From: Haladaptatus pallidirubidus
GTDB taxonomy: Archaea > Halobacteriota > Halobacteria > Halobacteriales > Haladaptataceae
Assembly (NCBI RefSeq): GCF_020700235.1
Contig: NZ_CP085301.1
Span: forward strand, 2,666,001-2,730,000
DNA: 64,000 bases
Direction of reading: 5' to 3'
Program-made: the position numbers and the translations under genes
Notes under the pieces: generated by a model
Databases searched by the model: none
What the model was told of the DNA's origin: nothing
What the model saw: only the letters and a program-made list of their open reading frames with translations
Part shown: positions 8,001 to 14,360 of the stretch, in pieces
Position numbering within the stretch: the stretch's first letter is position 1
How the letters are laid out: each line of letters opens with the position of its first letter

Positions 8001-8020
8001 CACGGGGATTATCCCCCGTG
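8001..8020. terminator. Strong GC hairpin CACGGGG/CCCCGTG
   Basis: Seven-base perfect arms at 8001-8007 and 8014-8020 enclose the loop attatc. It stands in a 540-bp gene-poor spacer between the minus-strand operon and the small membrane gene. A second weaker fold, AAATCGAAG against CTTCCGGCGATTT, follows at ~8022-8054. The pair could be a structured RNA or a transcription barrier. No gene was supported in the rest of the spacer. Confidence 0.45.
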
Positions 8021-8384
8021 AAAATCGAAGGTAAGTCGCTTCCGGCGATTTCTTCCATAATAGTAGAAATTTTGGAGGCCTAACCAAGTCATCTCTTGGA
8101 GGGTCCTGTTCAACCCTCTTCTTCTTCATTCGTGGCGATTTCGGCTATCTTTTGACGATATATTTTTTGTGCAATATTTTTCGCAGAGCTTTTTCGATAT
8201 CGACTTTCGAAATGGCGACTAGCTGGACGCATTTTTGCATCAATACGAGGACCTACCAGTTCGTAGCTGTATTTTTGACACTTTTTTGCTCGCAATTCGA
8301 TCTGCAATATCTTAGCTCACAAATTAAGTGACTGGCGCACAATATATAATTTGTAAGTCAAAAATGAGAGAAATCGGTGGTAGC

Positions 8385-8516
8385 ATGATCCTCGTCGCGG
8401 TTGGTATCTCAATCTTCGTCCTCGTGGGGATGGCAATTATTGGGAGATGGGAGAAGTGGGCGGTGTTCGGGGCGATTATGATGTTCGTGACGGCGATGCT
8501 TGCGCTTTTAGCTTAG
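8385..8516 (+). CDS. Small two-helix membrane protein
   Basis: A 43-residue peptide with two hydrophobic helices, residues 1-19 (MILVAVGISIFVLVGMAII) and 26-43, joined by the charged turn GRWEK. The start at 8385 is favoured because GGTGG lies just upstream and the TATA-like 'atatataat' (8342-8350) would start transcription near 8372, past an alternative ATG at 8364. It has the size and topology of small phage or plasmid membrane peptides (holin-like or toxin-like), but no family was recognised. Confidence 0.5.
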   Translation: MILVAVGISIFVLVGMAIIGRWEKWAVFGAIMMFVTAMLALLA

Positions 8517-8519
8517 AGA

Positions 8520-8636
8520 TTATTTATCGTCTTCAAGAAGTCGCCAGATAACATCCTCGTACGATTCACCGCCCTTCTTTCGGTCTTATAATTCGTCGGC
8601 GAGTTCATCAGATACCTGGATGGATGTTTTACCCAT
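8520..8636 (-). pseudogene. VapB-type antitoxin gene with an in-frame stop (DUF7557-like)
   Basis: Read on the minus strand, codons 1-16 give MGKTSIQVSDELADEL. Codon 17 is TAA (8586-8588). Codons 18-38 continue DRKKGGESYEDVIWRLLEDDK before a natural TAA at 8520-8522. The two parts make a typical haloarchaeal ribbon-helix-helix antitoxin of ~38 residues; one base change at codon 17 (for example from TAT or TAC, Tyr) explains the break. No toxin gene is adjacent. An operator-like dyad stands five bases before the ATG. The gene is either a recent remnant or reflects a base error. Confidence 0.72.
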
Positions 8637-8640
8637 ATTT

Positions 8641-8667
8641 TACAATAGATCACTTCGTGTTATTGTA
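8641..8667. promoter_or_regulatory. Operator-like dyad TACAATA/TATTGTA upstream of the antitoxin remnant
   Basis: Perfect seven-base arms at 8641-8647 and 8661-8667 are separated by 13 bases, immediately upstream of the antitoxin ATG (8636, minus strand). Ribbon-helix-helix antitoxins commonly repress their own promoter through such palindromes, so this is probably the former autoregulatory site. Confidence 0.55.
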
Positions 8668-8766
8668 CCCTCGAACTATAGAACCATAGCTTTTTGATGA
8701 ATTCATTGAATATCAACTAAGTATGAAATCCCGTGTAGAATATGAGTGCCGTTCAGGGAATCGTTG

Positions 8767-8785
8767 GTATTAAGCCGGTTAATAC
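8767..8785. promoter_or_regulatory. Dyad GTATTAA-gccgg-TTAATAC upstream of the DUF6414-like gene
   Basis: Seven-base perfect arms with a five-base spacer, about 90 bp before the start at 8873. Its compact form resembles a dimeric repressor site. It lies upstream of the TATA element of that gene, where an activator or repressor could bind. Confidence 0.5.
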
Positions 8786-8872
8786 ACCTAAGTTCAAGTT
8801 TGAGCGAAAATTCAATAATTGGTAATATGGGCATGGGAAACATTTATATTGGATAAATATAAATATATTTAC

Positions 8873-9718
8873 ATGACATCCTTATCAGATGTACCCGAGA
8901 TTGTGTATACAAACGATCAATTGATAAATAGATTGTATGATTACTTCAACGAAGGCGAAATTCAAGAAGTGGTTGATCGATCTTTGGAATCCGAATCTAC
9001 AACGAAAGGGGCAGGATTGAAGAAGATCATAAGTATGCAGTTTAATCGTACTTCCGGAGAAGAGGAGGAATCAGAACGCATTCGTCAAATGAATATCATC
9101 GGAAAATTTGCTATACTTCATAGTATTCTCAAAGATGAAGATGACATAATATACCTTGATACCATAACTAATGCAGAACGAGATGATTTAAACAATGGAG
9201 ACTTTGTTCAAGTGAAAGGTCGAATCACTTCATCGCCAATAAACGAACTGCAAGGGAAAATTGAGCAATTCTGGCCATACATAGAGATGTTTGGCATGGA
9301 AGACGAGCAAATTGATAGTGATGAGGAAATGTCATTAAGCCAAGTGATGGAGTTCATTGATGAACTTGCTTCTGGAGAGGATATTTATCGAGTAAGCAAA
9401 TCATCAGATTCCCTTGATTCTGATTTGGTATTCTATCTGAACTCAGATGAATTAGGGGAATCGCTCTCCAGATACACAGAATATCAAGTTCTTGGACGGA
9501 TAGAACACGTATTCGAAGAAGGAGAAGAAGAATGGCTATTAGATCTGGCTGAAATGATGCCAGGAAATGACCGTGAAGCCAGAACAGAACGGAGAAAAGC
9601 GATAAAAGGACTGGCAGATGCTTTCTCGGACATGCTTGAGCGAGATGTCCGAGATTCGGATTTCAAGATTGGGTATCCCGATATCCAAATCAGACCGATG
9701 GCGATCTACATTCATTGA
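8873..9718 (+). CDS. DUF6414-like protein, last gene of the element
   Basis: A 281-residue, acidic, probably cytoplasmic protein. Features include 'VPEIVYTNDQLINRLYDYF' at the N-terminus, 'GKFAILHSILKDEDDIIYLD' in the middle and a C-terminal 'DIQIRPMAIYIH'. Overall pattern (an initial short strand, a central 'YLD...L..GDFVQVKGRI' region and a closing 'P-x-A-I-Y') resembles DUF6414 proteins, which have no settled function. The ATG at 8873 is chosen because TATA-like 'tttatatt' lies 23-30 bases upstream, giving a leaderless mRNA; the extra residues encoded from 8819 are unlikely. It sits beside the right attachment site, a usual place for cargo. Confidence 0.6.
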   Translation: MTSLSDVPEIVYTNDQLINRLYDYFNEGEIQEVVDRSLESESTTKGAGLKKIISMQFNRTSGEEEESERIRQMNIIGKFAILHSILKDEDDIIYLDTITNAERDDLNNGDFVQVKGRITSSPINELQGKIEQFWPYIEMFGMEDEQIDSDEEMSLSQVMEFIDELASGEDIYRVSKSSDSLDSDLVFYLNSDELGESLSRYTEYQVLGRIEHVFEEGEEEWLLDLAEMMPGNDREARTERRKAIKGLADAFSDMLERDVRDSDFKIGYPDIQIRPMAIYIH

Positions 9719-9780
9719 ATTACAATCATTTTTTCACTGGCGCAAAAATATAGGATTCTCATGTATTAATCGTATCTTAT

Positions 9781-9789
9781 CATGTTCAT
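9781..9789. repeat. Right attachment site core (CATGTTCAT)
   Basis: Second copy of the repeat at 1291-1299, in direct orientation, followed by host sequence catgaccgag. On the minus strand it encodes codons 36-38 (Met-Asn-Met) of the split host gene. Confidence 0.88.
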
Positions 9790-9894
9790 CATGACCGAGA
9801 GACTGGCGACGCCGACGACGAGTGCGATGACCAGTCGAATCGGCAGGCCTTCGATTGCGCGGTCGTCCGACCGAAACCGCTGACGTGTGGACAT
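9781..9894 (-). pseudogene. DUF7382-like protein, 5' part (split by the inserted element)
   Basis: The first 38 codons of the disrupted gene. The product starts MSTRQRFRSDDRAIEGL and continues into a hydrophobic helix (LVIALVVGVASLSV), resembling the N-terminal anchor of archaeal pilin-like proteins. After Met-Asn-Met at the repeat the frame runs into element DNA and ends within a few codons. The soluble domain is at 955-1299. A divergent, also broken, HerA-type ATPase gene starts 76 bases beyond the gene's start. Confidence 0.82.
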
Positions 9895-9970
9895 GGTTCG
9901 GACTGGTTCCGGTTTTGAATATAAACATTCGTGCGAGCCTTTATCCGAAAAGACGGAACCACTCCCTGCC

Positions 9971-11025
9971 ATGACGGAGGTTTTGGGGCGAACCGACGAC
10001 CGCGGAATTTCGGGATTGCTCGGCCACTACCGCGCCAGACGGTAGTACAGGTGCATCGGTACAAATCGACCTCGACGGTCCGCATGTCGCGCTGGTGGTC
10101 GGCAAACGAGGCTACGGGAAATCGTACACGCTCGGCGTACTGGTGGAGGAACTCGCCGATGCGGAGAGAATTGCGCCGGTCGTCGCCGACCCGATGGGTG
10201 CGTTCACGACATTTGCCGAAGTTTCGGGATTCGAGGTCATTTCTGAGCCGTGCGTTTCCGCCGCCGCGCTTTCGCCGCGCGCGTGGTGTGAGTTGCTCGG
10301 CCTCGACCGCGAAAGTCCGACCGGGTCGTTGGTGTGGCGGGCGGTCGGCGAATCGAGGACGCTCGCGGAAATGAACGACTACGTTGAGAACACCGACGCA
10401 AACCGGGCGACCCGTCGCGCCGCACGAAATCACCTCGCGCTCGCGGAGTCGTGGAATACTTTCTCGCCGGACGGTCTCACCGCGGAGCGATGCGTCGAAC
10501 CGGAGTTGGGTGTCGTTCTCGACTGTTCGGGTTACGACAGCGCGCCGATGAACGCCGTAATTCGGGCGGTTGCGGAGGAGTTGTACCGCGCCCGGATCGC
10601 CGAATCGATTGGAAAACTACCGTGGTTGGTGGTGGACGAAGCACACACCTTCTTCGGCGGTATCGCCGACTCCGCGCTCAGAACCATCATTACCCGAGGG
10701 CGACACCCCGGTGTTAGTTTAGTCGCTGCGACGCAGCGTCCCGCCGTGCTTCCCGAGGTTGCGATTTCGCAGTCCGACCTGCTCGTGATCCCATCGGCTA
10801 ACCTCGCGTCACGACCGAGATGCGCTCGCGCACGCTCGTCCGACCTACATGCGAGAGTCGTTTTCCGACCGAATGCCGGAAACTCCCGGTTCTGCCGTCG
10901 TCGTGGACGATGCGACCGAAAGCGTTCACGCGGTGCGGATTCGGAAGCGGCGGGTCGAGCACGGCGGTGGAAGTCCGAGTGCGAGTGAACGTAGTTCCGA
11001 TGAAAACGAACTCCGAAAAAGATAG
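9971..11025 (+). pseudogene. HerA/FtsK-type ATPase gene with two frameshifts
   Basis: The original product was a ~350-residue DNA-translocase-like ATPase. The reading starts at ATG 9971 (MTEVLGRTDDRGISGLLGHYRA) and hits a stop near 10046. In another frame it resumes 'DGSTGASVQIDLDGPHVALV' with Walker A 'VGKRGYGKSYTLG' and Walker B-like 'LPWLVVDEAHTFFGG'. Near 10788 a second shift is needed, after 'QSDLLVI', to read 'HRLTSRHDRDALAHARPTYM' and reach TAG at 11023-11025. Each break is explained by loss of two bases (probably GC). The gene is adjacent to and divergent from the element-split gene, so the pair may have decayed together; sequencing error is the alternative. Confidence 0.75.
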
Positions 11026-11052
11026 GTTGCGCTGTCGATTGCAGTCGAACAC

Positions 11053-11115
11053 GAGCGATGAACCTCGCTTACCGGCGACACGTCGGGAACTGCCTCCGGG
11101 CTGATGGGTTCTACG
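11053..11115 (+). promoter_or_regulatory. Fluoride (crcB) riboswitch aptamer
   Basis: The RNA matches the fluoride aptamer plan. Stem 1 pairs 11053-11057 (GAGCG) with 11066-11070 (CGCTT), closing a loop beginning GATG. Loop bases GAACC (11060-11064) pair with GGTTC (11107-11111) as the diagnostic pseudoknot. The conserved strings AACTGCC (11088-11094) and GGGCTGATG (11098-11106) flank the short P3, followed by CTAC. An extra hairpin (11072-11077 with 11081-11086) lies in the linker. The ATG of the first crcB gene begins eight bases after the aptamer, so control of translation initiation is likely. The location directly before two fluoride-channel genes strongly supports the call. Confidence 0.85.
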
Positions 11116-11123
11116 ATGACACG

Positions 11124-11513
11124 ATGTCGGTACACAACTCACGTGCGCTGAAGCGCCTCGAACCGGTTTTTCTCATCGCAGCCGGCGGCTTCGTCGGCGC
11201 TGCTCTGCGGTACGCGGTGAGCGGTGCGCTTCCCGGAGGATTTCCGTGGGGGACGCTCGCGGTCAACGTCGCCGGGAGTTTCGCGCTCGGCGTGCTGTTG
11301 TACGAAGCGCATCTGGCCGATAGGCTGTCGCCCGAAACCCGACTGATCGTCGGCACCGGCTTTCTCTCTTCGTTCACCACCTACAGCACCTTCGCGGTGC
11401 AAACCGCGGGATTGTCGCCGATGTTCGCGGTGCTCAACGTGGGGGCGAACTACGTCCTCGGGTTTCTGGCCGTGCTTCTTGGTCGGCGAGTCGTCGGGGG
11501 TGTCGTCTCGTGA
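11124..11513 (+). CDS. crcB: Fluoride ion channel CrcB/Fluc, first subunit
   Basis: A 129-residue membrane protein that lets toxic fluoride leave the cell. Four hydrophobic helices are visible, with 'AAGGFVGAALRYAVSG' in helix 1, the family signature 'GTLAVNVAGSFALG' in helix 2 and 'GTGFLSSFTTYSTFAVQT' in helix 3, containing the conserved Phe/Thr ion-path residues. The start at 11124 is chosen over upstream starts because these fall inside the riboswitch. The gene overlaps the second crcB by four bases. Tandem unequal Fluc genes usually give an antiparallel heterodimer. Confidence 0.92.
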   Translation: MSVHNSRALKRLEPVFLIAAGGFVGAALRYAVSGALPGGFPWGTLAVNVAGSFALGVLLYEAHLADRLSPETRLIVGTGFLSSFTTYSTFAVQTAGLSPMFAVLNVGANYVLGFLAVLLGRRVVGGVVS

Positions 11514-11863
11514 ATCCCGTCGTTCTCGTCGGCGTTGGCGGAGTGTTCGGCGCGCTGAGTCGCCATCTCGTCGGGCAGAAATTGTCAGGCCAAGCTCACG
11601 GAACCTTCGCGGTGAACGTCCTCGGAAGTTTCGTTCTCGGCGCACTGACCGCTTGCTTGATGACCGACCCGGCACTGCTCACGCTGTTCGGAACCGGATT
11701 TTGTGGTGCCTTTACCACGTTCTCCAGTTTCGCGTTCGAAACGGTTCGATTGTACGAGCGGGGGAAACGCAGAGAAGCGGTCGCCAATGCGACACTCAAC
11801 CTCGTCGGCGCATTGGCGGCGGTCGCAGTGGGCAATCTCACCGCCACCGTGATTTCGCTCTGA
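11510..11863 (+). CDS. crcB: Fluoride ion channel CrcB/Fluc, second subunit
   Basis: A 117-residue partner of the preceding protein. It begins with GTG at 11510 that overlaps the upstream TGA. The signatures 'GVGGVFGALSRHLVG', 'GTFAVNVLGSFVLGALT' and 'GTGFCGAFTTFSSFAFET' are intact. Fewer basic residues lie before helix 1 than in the first subunit, which fits opposite membrane orientation in a heterodimer. Its 3' end overlaps the convergent MMPL transporter gene by 26 bp. Confidence 0.92.
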   Translation: MNPVVLVGVGGVFGALSRHLVGQKLSGQAHGTFAVNVLGSFVLGALTACLMTDPALLTLFGTGFCGAFTTFSSFAFETVRLYERGKRREAVANATLNLVGALAAVAVGNLTATVISL

Positions 11864-14360
11864 TTGTCGGATTCTGCCGCGCATATCGATTCCACAGGAC
11901 GATAGCGGAGGGCGTCAGGAAGATGGCGGTGAGATAGGAGTAGAAGATGCTCAGGGCGGTTACGAGGCCGAACTGGCCGAGAACCGGCGTGATTGCGAGA
12001 ACGAGGATTCCGGTTCCCGAAATCGTGGTGAGCATGCTCCCCGTCAGCGCGCCGCCCGTGCCGCGGACGGTTCGGGTGAGTGCGGCGAACACGTCTTCGT
12101 TCGATTCCCCATCAGTCTGTGCATTCGCCTTTTCATCGTACTCGTCGGTGAATCGGTGGACGACGTGGGCCGAATAGTCCACGCCCAACCCCAGTGCGAT
12201 TGCGAGAACGGTCGCGGTCAGAGCGTTGAACGGAATCCCGAGCAGTCGCATCGTCCCCGCGAGCAGGGACACCGCGACGACGATTGGGAAGAGGTTGATA
12301 ACGCCGAATGCGACGCGTCCAACGAGGATACGATAGAGAACCACGAGGAAAATCGCCGTCGCGGCAAGCGCCGTCGCCAAACTTCGAATCGCGGAGGTGA
12401 AGATGGTCGCCGCGATGGACTGGAAGACGACTATCTCGCCGGTCGCAACCGCGTCGAATCGATAACGGTCGGCGACGAGGCGGGCATCCCGCGTAATCGC
12501 GTCCTGCGAAGCGCCGCTTTTCGTGGAGTAGATGACCTGCGCGCTCCGGCGGTCTTCCGAGATGAATTCGAGCGCTTGCTCCCGGGCGGGAGAGTCGAGC
12601 AGTCGGTCGTAAATCAACGCCAAATTATCGTCCGGCACGCCGTCACCGTTGATATCGTTTCGTTCGACCAGTCGCCGAAACTCCGCGGACTGTTCGCTGT
12701 AGCCCTGAATAACCGTGATGATACTTTCCGAATCGGCCTGTCGGCCGGATGAGAGGAACGAATCCGGCGGATTTCGGTTGGCGTGTTGAATCGATTCGAG
12801 GGCGTAATCCTCCCGTAACGGCCCCTCGACGTAAATCGTCACGGTGTCGTCCTCGGCGGAGGCGAACTTCTCCTCCAAGAAGTTCGTGAGTTCCGTTACG
12901 GTGTACGTTTCCGGCGCGAACGGTTCCGGAAGTGCTTCGAGGTACGCGGGCGTCTCCTCCGGCGGGAGGAAGTCATCGTTCGAAAACGTCGTGTCGATTC
13001 CGGTTGCGTAGATGCCCGAAACGACGGTGAGGACGACTGCAATCGCGACGACGACGGCGGCACCCCGGCGAGCGAGTACAACGCTGCTCGATAAGGTTCG
13101 ACCCAACAGCGAGCCCTCTTCCCCCAGCGGTCGCTCGCCGAACGTCGGCAGATGGAATCGAATGCGAAGGTCGTCAGTGACGACCTTCGCGGCCGGAAGG
13201 AAGATGCCGAAGATGAGGAAGGTAAAGACGATGCCGATGGCCGCGACCACCCCGAACTCCTGAATCGGTTGGAGGCGACTCGTTACGTTCGACGCGAACC
13301 CGAGAACCGTGGTTCCGGTGACGATGAAAAACGCGACGAGCAGCTGATCCGTCGCGCGGCGCATCGACGGTTTCACGCCCGCTCCGGTGACCCGCTCCTC
13401 GCGGTAGCGGTTGATGGTGTGGATTCCGTAGTCGATTCCTACGGCGAGCAGGAGCGGCGGCACGGCGACCAACAGCTGCGTGAAGGGGATGCCGACGATT
13501 CCCATGAATCCAAGCGTCCAGACGATGGTCATCACCAGCGAGACGACGCCTAAAACGAGGTCTACCGGGTCGCGGTAGGCGAACAGCAGAAAGATGAAAA
13601 TCAGTATTCCGGCGGCGGGGATGACGATGATGAGCGAATCGAACGTGACGCTCGACAACTCGTCCGTGAGAATGCCGCTTCCGAACAGTCGAATGTCGCT
13701 ATCGACGGAACCGACGACGGACTGCGAGCGAATCTGAATCGCGGCGAGCGGATCGGTTTCCGGCGACGCTTCCGCGCCCGCTTCTTGCGACACGCCGCGC
13801 GGAATCGCGTGTTCGACGATGCCGATAGTCGCCGAGGCGGATGCCGACCGGCGATTGAAATCCTTGCTCAACAGCGCCCGAAATCCGGGATTGGTTGCGG
13901 CTTGGCGAACCGCGATTTCGATTTCGGTCGACGTCGCCCGATTCAGAACGCGAATCTGGTCTTCGAGCGTCGTCGCGTTCGGGTCGAGCGTTTGGGCGAC
14001 GATTCCCGCGGCGCTCGCCGTGGACGCGACGCGAAGTTCCTCCCGTTGTTCGAGTCGGTACTGCGCCGTCAGCATCGCCACCAGCTCGGGTTTCGACAGC
14101 ACGTTGCGACCGCTTTGGATGAGTTGCGTGCTTCCGTTTTCGGCCTCGAACGGTTGCGTAAATTCCTCGTTTACGTTCTCGAACGCTTCCAGCGCGGGAC
14201 TGTCCTCGGTGAACTGACTCGTCCCGGCCTCGGTCGAAACGCGGGTGAGTCCGACGCCGAACACGGCGGTCAGGACGAGAAACGCCAGCAGGACGGTTTT
14301 CGAGCGACCGACGATCCACTCGTCGGCCCAGTCGATGACTGCTTGGTAGTCAACCACCAC
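11838..14360 (-). CDS. MMPL/RND-superfamily transporter
   Basis: A ~840-residue integral membrane protein with the RND layout: helix 1 near the N-terminus, a large extracytoplasmic loop (~50-225), six helices with a sterol-sensing-like block ('PPLLLAVGIDYGIHTINRYREE'), a second loop, and a matching second half ('ALGLGVDYSAHVVHRFTDEY'). The paired 'G[IV]DY' motifs are typical of MMPL/HAE-3 hydrophobe exporters, likely proton driven. The start is set at GTG 14360 (14357 is equally possible), overlapping the stop of the upstream gene. A longer start at 14411 would only add glycine-rich residues read out of frame from the upstream gene. It forms an operon with the next protein. Confidence 0.85.
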   Translation of the reverse strand: MVVDYQAVIDWADEWIVGRSKTVLLAFLVLTAVFGVGLTRVSTEAGTSQFTEDSPALEAFENVNEEFTQPFEAENGSTQLIQSGRNVLSKPELVAMLTAQYRLEQREELRVASTASAAGIVAQTLDPNATTLEDQIRVLNRATSTEIEIAVRQAATNPGFRALLSKDFNRRSASASATIGIVEHAIPRGVSQEAGAEASPETDPLAAIQIRSQSVVGSVDSDIRLFGSGILTDELSSVTFDSLIIVIPAAGILIFIFLLFAYRDPVDLVLGVVSLVMTIVWTLGFMGIVGIPFTQLLVAVPPLLLAVGIDYGIHTINRYREERVTGAGVKPSMRRATDQLLVAFFIVTGTTVLGFASNVTSRLQPIQEFGVVAAIGIVFTFLIFGIFLPAAKVVTDDLRIRFHLPTFGERPLGEEGSLLGRTLSSSVVLARRGAAVVVAIAVVLTVVSGIYATGIDTTFSNDDFLPPEETPAYLEALPEPFAPETYTVTELTNFLEEKFASAEDDTVTIYVEGPLREDYALESIQHANRNPPDSFLSSGRQADSESIITVIQGYSEQSAEFRRLVERNDINGDGVPDDNLALIYDRLLDSPAREQALEFISEDRRSAQVIYSTKSGASQDAITRDARLVADRYRFDAVATGEIVVFQSIAATIFTSAIRSLATALAATAIFLVVLYRILVGRVAFGVINLFPIVVAVSLLAGTMRLLGIPFNALTATVLAIALGLGVDYSAHVVHRFTDEYDEKANAQTDGESNEDVFAALTRTVRGTGGALTGSMLTTISGTGILVLAITPVLGQFGLVTALSIFYSYLTAIFLTPSAIVLWNRYARQNPTIRAKSRWR

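Larger units (their letters stand above)
1291..9789. mobile_element. 8.49-kb integrative element with tyrosine integrase and primase-polymerase, inserted in a DUF7382-like gene
   Basis: The element is bounded by the direct repeat CATGTTCAT; the distance between repeat starts is 8490 bp, the expected size of the excised circle. The interior is AT-rich against a GC-rich backbone. It encodes a regulator and integrase just inside the left end, a PrimPol replication protein, small zinc proteins, a Tat-exported lamin-tail protein, an opposing two-gene operon, a small membrane protein, a remnant antitoxin gene and a DUF6414-like protein. No capsid, portal, terminase, spike or conjugation gene is recognisable. 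It therefore looks like an integrating plasmid or a virus satellite rather than a complete provirus. It interrupts a protein-coding gene at codons 36-38 rather than a tRNA gene. Confidence 0.9.

Noticed and set aside
7944..8129. 61-codon minus-strand frame
   Set aside because: Crosses the strong hairpin at 8001-8020 and has no ribosome site.
8110..8307. 65-codon minus-strand frame rich in Lys/Arg
   Set aside because: TTG start, no promoter or ribosome site, no family resemblance; too weak to list as a gene.
1291..9789. Interpretation as a complete provirus
   Set aside because: No capsid, portal, terminase, spike or packaging ATPase gene could be recognised in the element.
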